Shown piece after piece: positions 14,202-24,083 of a stretch of 37,120 nt of DNA. The stretch covers positions 1 through 37,120 of the forward strand of contig JABIQM010000075.1 in assembly GCA_018699415.1 (NCBI GenBank). Reading direction: 5' to 3'. The position numbers were made by a program, and so were the translations under genes. The DNA comes from Acidimicrobiaceae bacterium (GTDB lineage: Bacteria; Actinomycetota; Acidimicrobiia; Acidimicrobiales; Aldehydirespiratoraceae). The notes beneath the pieces were generated by a model. It was not told where the DNA came from and did no database searches. It worked only from the letters and a program-made list of their open reading frames with translations. Numbering within the stretch: position 1 is the first letter of the stretch; each line of letters starts with the position of its first letter.

Positions 14202-17039
14202 TCAGTCGAGCAAGGGCGCCAAGAATCGTCCGGTGTGACTCTCCGGTACTAGCACCAACTCCTCGGGTGTACCACACGCCACAATGGTGCCACCCCCTGA
14301 GCCACCCTCAGGGCCGAGATCGATCAGCCAGTCGGCGGTCTTGACCACATCGAGGTTGTGCTCGATCACCAGCACCGAGTTGCCCTGATCAACAAGGCGA
14401 CCGAGCACGCCGAGCAGCTTGCGAATGTCTTCAAAATGTAGGCCGGTGGTGGGTTCATCGAGGATGTAGATTGTATGGCCGGTGCTGCGCTTGGCCAGTT
14501 CCGACGCCAGTTTCACCCGCTGGGCTTCACCGCCCGAAAGGGTCGGGGCCGGCTGCCCGAGGCGGACATAGCCGAGGCCGACATCCACCAGGGTCTGCAT
14601 GTGACGAGCGATCGGAGGCTGGTTGGCGAAGAAGCCGAGTGCCTCTTCGATCGCCATATCGAGCACCTCGGCGATGTTCTTGCCCTTGAAGGTGATCTCA
14701 AGCGTGTCCCGGTTGTAGCGCTTGCCCTTGCACACCTCACACGGCACATACACATCTGGCAGGAAATGCATCTCGATCTTGATGGTGCCATCGCCCTGAC
14801 AGGCCTCGCAGCGCCCGCCCTTCACGTTGAACGAGAAGCGGCCCGGCAGATAACCGCGGATGTTTGCCTCATTGGTCTGGGCGAAAAGCTTGCGGACATG
14901 GTCGAACACGCCGGTGTAGGTGGCAGGGTTCGAGCGAGGGGTCCGGCCAATCGGCGACTGGTCAATGGCGATGACCTTGTCGAGATGGTCAATGCCCTCG
15001 ATACGAGTGTGGAGACCAGGTGGGACCTTCGAGGTGTAAATCCTCTGCATCAGCGCCCGATGGAGGATGTCGCTCACCAGCGTTGACTTGCCCGAACCCG
15101 AAACGCCCGTGACACACACAAATTTCCCCAGGGGAAAGTCGACGGTGATGTCTTTCAGGTTGTTTTCCTTGGCCCCAACGACTCGAACAAAGGTGCCATC
15201 GCCGATACGTCGTGCGCCAGGCACCTCTATTCTGCGCCGCCCGGACAGGTATTGACCGGTCAGAGACTCCCTGTTCTTCAGGAGTTGCTTATACGTGCCT
15301 GAATGCACGATGCGGCCACCATGCTCGCCGGCGCCAGGGCCAATGTCGACGACATGGTCGGCAACCTTCATCGTGTCTTCGTCGTGCTCGACAACGATGA
15401 CGGTATTGCCGAGGTCACGCATGCGCATCAGAGTCTCGATCAAACGCTGATTGTCGCGCTGGTGCAGTCCGATTGATGGCTCATCAAGGACGTAGAGCAC
15501 ACCGACAAGACCCGACCCCACCTGGGATGCGAGACGGATCCGCTGGGCCTCACCGCCGGCAAGTGTGGCGGCATTGCGACTCATGCTCAGGTAGTCGAGA
15601 CCGACATCGAGCAAGAACCCGAGACGCGAGTTGACTTCCTTGAAAACCTGCTCCGCGATGATGGTGTCGCGGTCGCTGAGCGTGAGCTCGCCCAGCGTTT
15701 TGGCCACGTCGGCAATGGAACGTGAGCAGAGATCATGGATGCTGTGCCCGGCGATGGTGACTGCCATTGAGAGTGGATTCAAGCGAGCGCCACCACAGTG
15801 GCTGCACGCCACCTGGCGCATATAGCCCTCGATCTGCTCGCGGGTGGTATCGCTCTCGGCTTCGGTGTGGCGGCGGCGTAGGTACGCGATGACGCCCTCG
15901 TACTTGGCTTGATAGGTGCGGGTGCGCCCATAGCGGTTCTGGTACCGCACCTGGACCCGTCCCTTGACACCCTTGCCCTCGAGCAGCAGAACCTGCTGCT
16001 TCTTCGTGAGCTTCCCCCACGCCGTGTCGAGCGGAATGTCATAGACCTCGCACACCGATTCGACAAGCCGCGAGAAGTAACGGCTACGGCCGCCGGCCCA
16101 AGGGGTGATCGCTCCACCCCGGACCGTGGCGTCGGGATCGGTGACGACCAGGCGATGGTCGACCTCGTAGACCGTGCCAAGACCATCGCAGTGGGTACAT
16201 GCCCCATAAGGCGAGTTAAACGAGAAGTTGCGGGGAGCGAGCTCATCGAACGACTTGCCGTCGCTCGGACGTGACAAATGCTGACTGAAAACAATCGTCT
16301 CCGAATCGCCATCCTTCGGCACGATCTGTAGCTCGGCGATCCCGCCCGTGAGCGTGAGGGCAGTCTCAATCGAATCGGTGAGGCGACGATCGATTCCCTC
16401 TCGAAGAACGAGACGGTCAACCACTACGGAGATGTCGTGGGTCTCGTAGCGCTCGAGTTCGGCGTGGACTTCGTCGCTGAGCTCTACCTGCTCGCCATCC
16501 ACGATGGCTCGAGCGAATCCCTGCGAGGCGAGGTCCGCCAACATGGTGTCGTAGGTGCCCTTGCGGCCCTTGACGATCGGCGCGAGCACTTGAAAACGCA
16601 GACCTTCCGCCATATTCAGGATTTTGTCAACGATCTGCTGCGGGGTCTGGCGGACCAACTCCTCCCCCGTCTCCGGATCGTGTGGGACACCGATGCGGGC
16701 ATACAGCAACCGCAGGTAGTCGTAGATCTCGGTGACTGTGCCAACCGTGGACCTGGGGTTACGCGACGCGCTCTTCTGATCGATCGAGATCGCTGGTGAC
16801 AAGCCTTCGATAAAATCGACATCGGGCTTGTCCATCTGGCCAAGAAACTGACGCGCATACGCACTCAGCGACTCGACGTATCGGCGCTGCCCTTCGGCGT
16901 AAATCGTGTCGAAGGCCAAGCTCGACTTGCCCGACCCAGAGAGCCCCGTGAAGACGATGAGCTTGTCGCGCGGAAGATCGAGATCGACCTCTTTAAGGTT
17001 GTGTTCTCGAGCCCCTTGAATGACGAGTCGATCAGCCAC
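14202..17039 (-). CDS. uvrA: Excinuclease ABC subunit A
   Basis: UvrA is the damage-sensing ATPase that loads UvrB. The 945-residue protein has two ABC modules: Walker A motifs GLSGSGKSS (32-40) and GVSGSGKST, signatures LAGGEAQR and LSGGEAQR, and Walker B ending [10 protein letters not shown] and [10 protein letters not shown]. The C-terminal zinc finger, CEAC and CEVC about 20 residues apart, is intact, as is CSHCGGARL. In the first zinc region CTHC (281-284) is present, but the partner cysteines are missing: the sequence there reads HLSRPSDGK (254-262). The usual PHCP near residue 120 reads PHDP. The gene starts with a GTG at 17039 and has no clear ribosome site. It lies between two decayed accessory genes. 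Length is normal. Confidence 0.97.
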   Translation of the reverse strand: MADRLVIQGAREHNLKEVDLDLPRDKLIVFTGLSGSGKSSLAFDTIYAEGQRRYVESLSAYARQFLGQMDKPDVDFIEGLSPAISIDQKSASRNPRSTVGTVTEIYDYLRLLYARIGVPHDPETGEELVRQTPQQIVDKILNMAEGLRFQVLAPIVKGRKGTYDTMLADLASQGFARAIVDGEQVELSDEVHAELERYETHDISVVVDRLVLREGIDRRLTDSIETALTLTGGIAELQIVPKDGDSETIVFSQHLSRPSDGKSFDELAPRNFSFNSPYGACTHCDGLGTVYEVDHRLVVTDPDATVRGGAITPWAGGRSRYFSRLVESVCEVYDIPLDTAWGKLTKKQQVLLLEGKGVKGRVQVRYQNRYGRTRTYQAKYEGVIAYLRRRHTEAESDTTREQIEGYMRQVACSHCGGARLNPLSMAVTIAGHSIHDLCSRSIADVAKTLGELTLSDRDTIIAEQVFKEVNSRLGFLLDVGLDYLSMSRNAATLAGGEAQRIRLASQVGSGLVGVLYVLDEPSIGLHQRDNQRLIETLMRMRDLGNTVIVVEHDEDTMKVADHVVDIGPGAGEHGGRIVHSGTYKQLLKNRESLTGQYLSGRRRIEVPGARRIGDGTFVRVVGAKENNLKDITVDFPLGKFVCVTGVSGSGKSTLVSDILHRALMQRIYTSKVPPGLHTRIEGIDHLDKVIAIDQSPIGRTPRSNPATYTGVFDHVRKLFAQTNEANIRGYLPGRFSFNVKGGRCEACQGDGTIKIEMHFLPDVYVPCEVCKGKRYNRDTLEITFKGKNIAEVLDMAIEEALGFFANQPPIARHMQTLVDVGLGYVRLGQPAPTLSGGEAQRVKLASELAKRSTGHTIYILDEPTTGLHFEDIRKLLGVLGRLVDQGNSVLVIEHNLDVVKTADWLIDLGPEGGSGGGTIVACGTPEELVLVPESHTGRFLAPLLD

Positions 17040-17080
17040 GGCGGCACTCTACCGGGTCCATCGTGTCGAACGCCTGTTCG

Positions 17081-18368
17081 TCACTCGATGGGTTCTTGCG
17101 TGCTCACCAGTAGATAGTGGTCGTCGATGAGTCGTACGCGGTCGGTACCGGCAACCTCCCAACCTGGTAAACCAGTCGGAACATCGCCTCGATCGTTCTC
17201 AACGTAGCCAATCCTGTCGGCACCCAGAGCGACGAGCGCATCAGCAGCCTCTTGTCGGGTCTCGTCTGTTGGTGCAGCCAGCCACGCCTCCCGGTACGCA
17301 TACGCCCCACCCTCCCGGGAGAAGTGCGGGTTGTTGAACACCAGGACTGACTCCTCTCGTGCGGCGAGTTGGCCCATAGCGGCGCCGATGGACGAAGTGT
17401 GATGGAACGTCCAGCCCACTCCGAAGAGGGTGACCGCGAAACTGACTACGGCAACCCGGGCCAGAACGTGCCGAGCCCTCGGGTCAACCAACACAGCAAT
17501 AGCGGTTGCCACCAATACCGTTCCCGTGGTCAAAATGTAGCGACCACCCCGCTGAGCTGTGGCGCCACCTGTGAACTGCGTGGCCCACACCAGCGGCAGA
17601 GACCCAAGCGCTACCGACGCCACGAACGATCGGTCCGGATCGCGAGAAGCACCCCAAAGCCGAAGCCCTCACGGGCGTTGTCGCCGCTAGTCCCGGGATG
17701 AAGCGGCCATCGTCGATAATGAGGTCAAGTACAAGCAAGGTCGCGATCAACCCGAGACCAACCGTGTAGAGACCTATGGGTGCCACCTTTGCATCGGGAT
17801 TCAAGGCGGCCCGACGGACCGCCACGAGTAATGCCAGACTGGCTATACCGAGCATGAGTACGAGCGGATCAGACGATGCGAAGGCTGATGCGCCGATGAT
17901 TATGGCTTCATGCAGGCGAAGCACTGGATCAGGCCCGAATGCTGTGACAGTGCCCGCCGAGCGCTCTGTTCGGAGAACTCCTCGGATCATCGCGTGCTCC
18001 AAGATGGCGATAGCCACCATCGTCGCTAGCGCGCTGAGGGCCAGCGCGCCGGCCGGAGGGATGGCCGGCACCAACCGTGACCAGAGCGAAGATCTAGGGG
18101 CAAGAAACCAGAGTCTTCCGATGAGGGCAACCCCGGCAGCGAACGCTCCACCAACGTGGTACCGCGAAAGCATGGCGTAGAGCATCGGGAGGCTTGCCAC
18201 ATTGACCCACCGCTCATCGACATGCACTGTGCTCCACATTGGGTACAGCGATCCGCCAGGGTGTACCGCCTCGGCCCAATAGCCAAGGTCAGGCGATAGT
18301 TCGAATGTGTGTCGAGGGATCCAATTAGCTTGATTCCATTCAGCTGGGTTCAAACTCCTCAAGAACAT
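17081..18368 (-). pseudogene. Decayed tandem copy of the adjacent polytopic membrane protein
   Basis: Two overlapping frames (17484-18368 and 17081-17623) together match the neighbouring intact gene at 18340-20004. Shared points are DLGYWAE near the start, FIPG (FVPG in the copy), GGRYILT (GGRYLLI), and HFSREGG followed by REAWLAAPT near the end. Relative to the intact gene, the first membrane helix is missing, about 100 residues in the middle are absent, and at least one frameshift lies at about 17625-17675. My best composite uses two one-base losses. The second frame would begin with a GTG at 17623 inside the old gene. The C-terminal soluble part is still open to its stop at 17081. The product, if any, is unlikely to be functional; a sequencing error alone would not explain the internal deletion. 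Confidence 0.7.
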
Positions 18369-20004
18369 AGGTGTTTCCACCGAGCCAAGAAATCTCATGG
18401 AGTGACGTTGAGCGCCAGTCATCGAGTTCGGTGGCATCATCACGTTCAGCCCATCGCCGATCGCACCTATCGTTGACGCAGATTCCTGAGTGAAGCAACC
18501 ACACCACTTCACCCGGTGCTGCCGCCCCGGCGACATCGAACGCTGCAGACACGCGTTCGGGGGTCCAAGCGTTCAGCCACCGCTCGTCAAGAAGGTCGAC
18601 TGCTACCTCTCGCCCGAAGTGAGCGTGCATCGCAATGACCACATCCCCCGACGTAAGCGCCAAAATCTGATCCCGGCTCTCGCCGATTCCATTCGTCCGA
18701 TCAATGTGCCACGCCAGGCCAAGTCCCGCTATGAGCGTCGTCGAGGCGATAGCGAGCACAGCTGCTGGATGACGCAGGTCACGCCGTTCTAGTTCGGTGC
18801 ACGAAACTACCGCCACCACGGCGGCGGGGATGAGGAGATAGCGGCCGCCCCATTGGGCACCCAGCGACCCGGTCCATTGCAACATGACGATTATGACAGT
18901 AGAGACAACGGCGCCGAGGATCACCCGTCTGCCAAGTTTACGAGCCAGAATCGGCGCGGCTGCGGTCAATGGCAGCGCAGCAAACGCTCCGGGCACGAAG
19001 GCCAACCCGCCGACCATCACTCGGACTACGAGGCTGACGACCACGAGCACAATTCCAGCTTTGATTCGTGCCTCATCATCACGCTCCCAACCCCAGGCGG
19101 CTAGTGCAACACCTACAAGTGCCATGATCCCAAAGACGAAGGTGGTTGGGTCGAGATCTGAGTACTGGGAGAGTGTCGTGAGGATCCCGTCATGGATCCG
19201 GTTGCCGAAATCAGCCCCTACCCGCTCAGCTTGCGTCGTAGACCGCTGCGTCAACGTAACCCCGATGATGGCCCCATCCAGATAGTTGACGCCCACAAAA
19301 ACTGATAAGGCGGACGCACCAGTTGCCCCGGCCTGTGCGATATGGCTGAGCCACCAACGGCGACGATCCTGGTCCAAGAGTTCAACCATTGCCATCACAC
19401 CGAGAAAAATTCCTGTCTCTCGACGAAGTGCAACTGCGACACCAGCGATCAGTCCAAGCGCAAGAAACTGGCGTAAAGAAAGTTCTTCTCGCAGTAACGC
19501 GAACGCCCATACCGCGGCAGCGAGAGCGGGAGCATGTTCCCATTGATCTGCCCCGTAAAAGGTCAGTGGAGAAAGTGCGCCAACAACAATGAACGCCACG
19601 ACCCCCGTCTGGGCACCAAGCTGGCGACTGAGTCGAGCAGCACCGAGGGCACCAAACGGTACAGCGAGAATCGACAACCAAAGTGCACCAAGTCCGCCCG
19701 CCGCTCGCTGCCCGGCAGAACTGGCCAACGGCATAGCCGAACCGGTGATCTGGATCCATCTGTGATCAGAATGGTCGGTCTTGATAAACGGGTGGTGCAA
19801 TCCATCTGGATCCGCGTCTTCAGCCCAGTAGCCAAGATCGACGCCACTCGTTCCATTCTCGGCGATGTTGACAACCGTGGCTGTTTTGCCTCCGGCGTCG
19901 CTCCCTGAGTTGACCCGGACGTCACCTAAGCCAGCGACCACCACAACCAGCAGGACGAGAGATACGCACAGAAGCGCCCAACCCTTCGGGGTTAAGCGAG
20001 ACAT
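18340..20004 (-). CDS. Polytopic membrane protein, GT-C-like, function unknown
   Basis: This 554-residue protein has a first helix at about 8-28, then an extracytoplasmic stretch with VDLGYWAEDADPDG. About ten more hydrophobic helices follow, and a soluble C-terminal part of about 120 residues contains HFGREVAVDLLDERW and a CVNDRC pair of cysteines. The segment ALRRETGIFLG in a cytoplasmic loop recalls membrane glycosyltransferases of the GT-C fold, but no catalytic acidic motif can be assigned with confidence. The ATG at 20004 is chosen because the hydrophobic start follows directly; a TTG at 20037 is also open. It follows uvrB after 58 nt, and its 3' end runs into the decayed copy described at 17081-18368. 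It may act on surface glycans like the nearby operon; this is inference. Confidence 0.7.
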   Translation of the reverse strand: MSRLTPKGWALLCVSLVLLVVVVAGLGDVRVNSGSDAGGKTATVVNIAENGTSGVDLGYWAEDADPDGLHHPFIKTDHSDHRWIQITGSAMPLASSAGQRAAGGLGALWLSILAVPFGALGAARLSRQLGAQTGVVAFIVVGALSPLTFYGADQWEHAPALAAAVWAFALLREELSLRQFLALGLIAGVAVALRRETGIFLGVMAMVELLDQDRRRWWLSHIAQAGATGASALSVFVGVNYLDGAIIGVTLTQRSTTQAERVGADFGNRIHDGILTTLSQYSDLDPTTFVFGIMALVGVALAAWGWERDDEARIKAGIVLVVVSLVVRVMVGGLAFVPGAFAALPLTAAAPILARKLGRRVILGAVVSTVIIVMLQWTGSLGAQWGGRYLLIPAAVVAVVSCTELERRDLRHPAAVLAIASTTLIAGLGLAWHIDRTNGIGESRDQILALTSGDVVIAMHAHFGREVAVDLLDERWLNAWTPERVSAAFDVAGAAAPGEVVWLLHSGICVNDRCDRRWAERDDATELDDWRSTSLHEISWLGGNTYVLEEFEPS

Positions 20005-20062
20005 CGTGGGGTCAGCTTGTGGTCGCACTCTGGTCAATCGGCATTGGACAGTTGAATTCGAA

Positions 20063-22108
20063 TCAGCGCATCTCTCGGAGCTCGCGCTTCAGATCCTTGA
20101 TTTCGTCGCGCAAACGTGCAGCGTATTCAAACCGCAGGTCGACTGCCGCATCATGCATCTCAGTTTCGAGCGTGCGGATCAACCGCTCGAGCTCGTCCTC
20201 AGGTAGATCACTGAGGTCCTCTGTGGCCCGACGCTTCTTGCCAATTTCGCTGAGCTTCTCCGGGACGGGAGCCCGGTCGGCAGCGGGCCGAATCATCGAC
20301 AAGATGTCGGTGATTTCCTTGCGAATAGAGGTTGGATCGATGTTGTGCTCAATGTTGTAGACCTGTTGCAGACCGCGACGGCGCATGGTTTCCGAGATCG
20401 CCCACTGCATCGAATCCGTCACCTGATCCGCGTACATGACCACCTGACCCGCCACATTTCGAGCGGCACGACCGATCATCTGGATCAGCGAGGTCTGGGA
20501 CCGAAGGAAGCCCTCCTTGTCTGCATCAAGAATCGCCACGAGCGAAACCTCGGGAAGATCAAGGCCTTCACGAAGCAGATTGATGCCAACGAGCACATCA
20601 AACTCGCCGAGCCGGAGATCACGGAGAATCTCGATGCGCTGAATCGTGTCGATCTCACTATGGAGGTAGCGCACTCGGACCCCGAGCTCTAAAAGATAGG
20701 CGGTGAGGTCTTCCGCCATCTTCTTAGTGAGCGTGGTGACAAGCACACGCTCGCTCCTCTCGGTGCGACCCTTGATCATCTCGTGCAAGTCGTCGATCTG
20801 GCCCTTCGTGGGCTTCACGATGACCTCTGGGTCGATCAGGCCGGTTGGTCGCACGATCTGCTCAACCACTTGAGACGACATATCGAGCTCGTATTTACTC
20901 GGCGTAGCCGAGAGAAACACGACCTGGTTGAGTCGCGTCATCACCTCATCAAAGGTCAACGGCCGATTATCCGCCGCCGAAGGGAGCCGAAAACCATGAT
21001 CGATAAGCGTGGCCTTGCGGCTGCGGTCACCCTCATACTGCCCCCGTAGCTGCGGCACCGCGACATGTGACTCATCGATTACCAAAAGGAAGTCGTCGGG
21101 GAAGTAGTCGATCAGCGTGTAGGGCGGCTCACCTCTGTCTCGCCCGTCGATCGGCCCTGAGTAGTTCTCGATGCCATTGCAGTAACCCAGCTCCTGCATC
21201 ATCTCCAGGTCGTACTCGGTACGCATTCGAAGTCGTTGGGCTTCCAACAGCTTGCCGTCGTCCTCAAAATCTTTGAGCTGTTCCTGCAGCTCAACCTCGA
21301 TCCGTTCGATAGCGGAGACCATGCGCGCCTCAGACGTGGAGTAGTGAGTGGCGGGGAAGATGACCAGCTCGTCGAGCTGCTCCAGACGTTCACCGGTTAA
21401 CGGATCTACTACCGTGATCTGTTCCACGTCATCGCCGAACAGCTCTACTCGGACCGCAGTCTCGTCATACGCAGGATGGATCTCAATCGTGTCGCCTCGC
21501 ACACGGAACTTGCCGCGAACCAGGTTCATGTCGTTGCGCTCATACTGCAGCTCAACAAGCCGTTTCAGGATCGATCGTTGATCATGCTCTTCACCGACCC
21601 GAAGAACAAGCAGCTGAGTCTCGTACTCCTCAGGTGAACCGAGGCCATAGATCGCAGACACAGACGCCACCACGATCGTGTCTCGACGGGTGAGTAAGGA
21701 AGAGGTTGCCGAGTGGCGAAGACGATCGATCTCGTCGTTGACCGAAGAGTCCTTTTCGATATAGGTGTCGCTCGAAGGCATGTACGCCTCGGGTTGGTAA
21801 TAGTCGTAATAACTGACGAAGTACTCCACCTGATTGTCGGGGAAGAACTCTTTGAGTTCGTTCGCCAACTGCGCAGCCAGCGACTTATTTGGGGCTAAGA
21901 CGAGTGTGGGGCGTTGCACCTTTTCGATCGTCCACGCAATCGTGGCGCTCTTACCCGAGCCGGTGATACCGAGCAGCGTCTGGAACCGATCTCCCCGCTC
22001 GATTCCTTCTGAGAGTTTTTCGATCGCCGCCGGTTGATCGCCCGCTGGTTCAAACGCGGCGGTAACCGTGAAAGGGATCTTTTTCGAGGGAACGGTCACG
22101 GGCGCCAT
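20063..22108 (-). CDS. uvrB: Excinuclease ABC subunit B
   Basis: UvrB is the helicase-like subunit that verifies damage and recruits UvrC. The 681-residue protein has Walker [10 protein letters not shown] (47-55), the beta-hairpin segment [12 protein letters not shown] (100-111) that threads between DNA strands, DESHVAVPQ (Walker B), LSATPS and the C-terminal helicase motifs [15 protein letters not shown] and QMIGRAARN. The last 35 residues form a UVR motif, with [20 protein letters not shown], which contacts the matching motif of UvrC. Length and all motifs are standard. It follows coaE after 36 nt on the same strand, the usual actinobacterial neighbour. Confidence 0.98.
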   Translation of the reverse strand: MAPVTVPSKKIPFTVTAAFEPAGDQPAAIEKLSEGIERGDRFQTLLGITGSGKSATIAWTIEKVQRPTLVLAPNKSLAAQLANELKEFFPDNQVEYFVSYYDYYQPEAYMPSSDTYIEKDSSVNDEIDRLRHSATSSLLTRRDTIVVASVSAIYGLGSPEEYETQLLVLRVGEEHDQRSILKRLVELQYERNDMNLVRGKFRVRGDTIEIHPAYDETAVRVELFGDDVEQITVVDPLTGERLEQLDELVIFPATHYSTSEARMVSAIERIEVELQEQLKDFEDDGKLLEAQRLRMRTEYDLEMMQELGYCNGIENYSGPIDGRDRGEPPYTLIDYFPDDFLLVIDESHVAVPQLRGQYEGDRSRKATLIDHGFRLPSAADNRPLTFDEVMTRLNQVVFLSATPSKYELDMSSQVVEQIVRPTGLIDPEVIVKPTKGQIDDLHEMIKGRTERSERVLVTTLTKKMAEDLTAYLLELGVRVRYLHSEIDTIQRIEILRDLRLGEFDVLVGINLLREGLDLPEVSLVAILDADKEGFLRSQTSLIQMIGRAARNVAGQVVMYADQVTDSMQWAISETMRRRGLQQVYNIEHNIDPTSIRKEITDILSMIRPAADRAPVPEKLSEIGKKRRATEDLSDLPEDELERLIRTLETEMHDAAVDLRFEYAARLRDEIKDLKRELREMR

Positions 22109-22144
22109 CTCGTCAACCTACTCAGAGGGGATGACTACCTCCTC

Positions 22145-22765
22145 TCAGCGTGAGCCAAGGCTTTCGGCCCACACCCATGCTGCATCAACTTGAGGACCGA
22201 GCGAATCCAGGTCACCTGAGTTGTCGATAATAATGTCGGCGACGGCACGTCTTGCCTCGCGGGAAGCCTGCAGAATGATCCGGCTGCGAGCATCGTCCGC
22301 GTCGAAACCTCGATGTAACACCAGTCGTTCCACGGCGATTTCAACGTCTGTATCGACAACGATGATTCCCTGCAGATGGGAATACCGCTCGTCGACCGGG
22401 TCATCTTCTGACTTCACCAGGAGTGGAATATCGAACACGACGATCGCATCGGTCTCTTTCAGATCGTCTCGGCGCGCCTGCATCGCCTCGCCAACAGCGG
22501 GATGAACGATGTCGTTGATCGCCTTGAGTTCGTTGTCATCCGTAAACACAATCGCGGCGACAGCGGCTCGGTCCAACGTGCCATCTTCAGCAACGACTGC
22601 CGAGCCCCACCGTTCCACCATCGCTTCAAAGACAGGCGCCCCTGGCTCCTGCAGGTCGCGAACGATGCGGTCGGCATCAATGAGTACCGCTCCTCGTTCA
22701 ACGAGCATGTCTGCCACGGTTGACTTGCCGGATCCGATTCCTCCGGTGAGTCCAATCTCGATCAC
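22145..22765 (-). CDS. coaE: Dephospho-CoA kinase
   Basis: CoaE phosphorylates dephospho-CoA, the last step of coenzyme A synthesis. The 206-residue protein has Walker A LTGGIGSGKST (6-16), DADRIVRDL (the substrate-contacting DAD), the region HPAVGEAM and VVFDIPLLVKS, all typical. It lacks the long C-terminal extension found in several mycobacterial CoaE proteins. The start is a GTG at 22765 with no strong ribosome site. It lies between the Flp pilin gene and uvrB; in Streptomyces and relatives coaE is next to rpsA, so the Tad cluster has come to lie between them here. Confidence 0.96.
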   Translation of the reverse strand: MIEIGLTGGIGSGKSTVADMLVERGAVLIDADRIVRDLQEPGAPVFEAMVERWGSAVVAEDGTLDRAAVAAIVFTDDNELKAINDIVHPAVGEAMQARRDDLKETDAIVVFDIPLLVKSEDDPVDERYSHLQGIIVVDTDVEIAVERLVLHRGFDADDARSRIILQASREARRAVADIIIDNSGDLDSLGPQVDAAWVWAESLGSR

Positions 22766-22873
22766 CGGTGCAAGCTAACGGAAAAGTGACCATCGCCAAA
22801 ACCGCCAGATGTAGAGCAGCAACATCACCCGAAGGCGCCACGTTTCAGCTACGCGTCTTAGTTGTGTGAGCGA

Positions 22874-23071
22874 TTAGCCGCCTGTGGCGGCGACCACCGA
22901 ACTAGTGGAACCCTCAATATTAGTACTCACGCCCTCGCCGAATACGGTGACCGATGCAATACAGACAAGAGCAATCAGCCCGACGAGAAGGACGTACTCC
23001 ACCAAGGAAGCTCCCCAATCCCCGATCGCGATGCGTCGGTCGTCGGTGCTCTTAGCAAAATCAGGGTTCAC
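22874..23071 (-). CDS. flp: Flp/Fap-type Tad pilin
   Basis: The 65-residue protein is a class IVb prepilin of the Tad system. A 20-residue charged leader ends in Gly20. The mature protein begins ASLVEYVLLVGLIALV with Glu and Tyr at mature positions 5 and 6, as in Flp pilins, followed by a Ser/Thr/Gly-rich tail. A TadV/CpaA-like prepilin peptidase must process it but is not encoded in this window. The GTG at 23071 has AGAGGAG 7 nt upstream. It lies downstream of the response regulator, and the 226-nt gap before it suggests its own promoter, as expected for an abundant subunit. It is the only pilin seen; no TadE or TadF minor pilins were found. Confidence 0.9.
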   Translation of the reverse strand: MNPDFAKSTDDRRIAIGDWGASLVEYVLLVGLIALVCIASVTVFGEGVSTNIEGSTSSVVAATGG

Positions 23072-23297
23072 GAACGGACTCCTCTGTGCTTTTTCGCCAC
23101 TCTGTACTCCTACGTAGTCCTGTCGGCAAGGTCCTCTTCGGCTAAAGGGACCAATGGATCAAATAATTTTGCCGTCAGCCCCCCACAACCTCTCTTGACG
23201 GCCTATCGATGGGTCGTTTGCCCCGGGGCGGCGATGAGGACGTGGAACACCGCCCGGCTAGTTGGCGTTCATGGGAAAGTCTCGGTTGGATCTCGTT
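23072..23297 (-). promoter_or_regulatory. Upstream region of flp with hairpin and candidate promoter
   Basis: On the minus strand a perfect 7-bp inverted repeat GCCGTCA/TGACGGC (23171-23202, 18-nt loop) lies about 100 nt before the pilin start. Within and after it TTGTGG, 17 nt and TATTTG form a weak sigma-70-like promoter next to an AT-rich AAAATTATTTG patch that stands out in this GC-rich DNA. The hairpin could instead end the response-regulator transcript. A GGCAAAC element is present further upstream but the rest of a cyclic-di-GMP riboswitch is not. Confidence 0.35.
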
Positions 23298-23942
23298 CTA
23301 GTCGAGAGAAACGATTCCCATTCGAACGGCCCGGAGAATGGCCTGAGTGCGGTCACGGGCATCAAGCTTCTGGTAAATCGATGCCAGATGGTTCTTGACC
23401 GTCTTCTGACTGATGAACATCTGATCGGCGACGTCAGCGGTCGAACCACCATTCGCAATCAGCTGGAGAACTTCTTCTTCTCGCTTCGTCACGACACGGT
23501 CTTCTCGGGCCGGAGCCGAAGTGAGCTTGCGGACTTCCTCAAGCATTGACACCGCAAGCGAGGGTGAAAGGGCAACGTCTCCGCTGAAGGCCGTTCGGAC
23601 TGCCGCGGCGATCTCCTCAGTGGAGCAATCCTTGACCAGATATCCACAGGCCCCAGCCCGGATTGCGTTGGCCAGCACTCCCTGGTCGGCGTGCATCGTC
23701 AGCATCACTATCTTGGTGTCCGGTACGGCAGACCGGATTTGACGGCATGCTTCAACCCCGTCCATTTCTGGCATCGACACGTCCATAAGGATCACGTCGG
23801 GCCTCAGTCTGTGCGCCATGGCGACCGCTTCAACGCCGTCGCTCGCCTCGCCGACAACATCAAAGCCGTGCTCGGACATCGATCGACTAAGGCCTTCTCG
23901 AAGCATCCGATGGTCGTCGGCGAGCATCATTTGAATCGTCAT
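23298..23942 (-). CDS. NarL/FixJ-family response regulator
   Basis: The 214-residue regulator has a receiver domain with acidic residues D9-D10, phospho-acceptor Asp54 in VILMDVSMPEMDG, Thr82 and Lys104 (YLVKD). A LuxR-type helix-turn-helix (about 150-205) contains LTKREEEVL-like VVTKREEEVLQL and ISQKTVKNHLASIYQKL. It should bind DNA when phosphorylated. The partner is most likely the histidine kinase at 24084-25874, 141 nt upstream on the same strand. A short inverted repeat (TGGGT/ACCCA, 24009-24024) lies in that gap and is too weak to call. Position just upstream of flp suggests control of the pilin or the Tad operon, which is inference. Confidence 0.92.
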   Translation of the reverse strand: MTIQMMLADDHRMLREGLSRSMSEHGFDVVGEASDGVEAVAMAHRLRPDVILMDVSMPEMDGVEACRQIRSAVPDTKIVMLTMHADQGVLANAIRAGACGYLVKDCSTEEIAAAVRTAFSGDVALSPSLAVSMLEEVRKLTSAPAREDRVVTKREEEVLQLIANGGSTADVADQMFISQKTVKNHLASIYQKLDARDRTQAILRAVRMGIVSLD

Positions 23943-24083
23943 ATCAACTACTGCCTATCCCATGCTCTTGTGATCCGTCGGGACCAAACTCTACGTCTTC
24001 AACCGTTTTGGGTCGGCTAACCCATCGGACACTGGTTCTCTTTCCTTAGGTCTGACGGCATAGCCACACCACGTCCGTAACGC

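Noticed and set aside
23072-23297. Possible cyclic-di-GMP riboswitch before flp, because of a GGCAAAC element
   Set aside because: The second conserved block (ACGCAAAGC type) and the paired stems of that class are absent.
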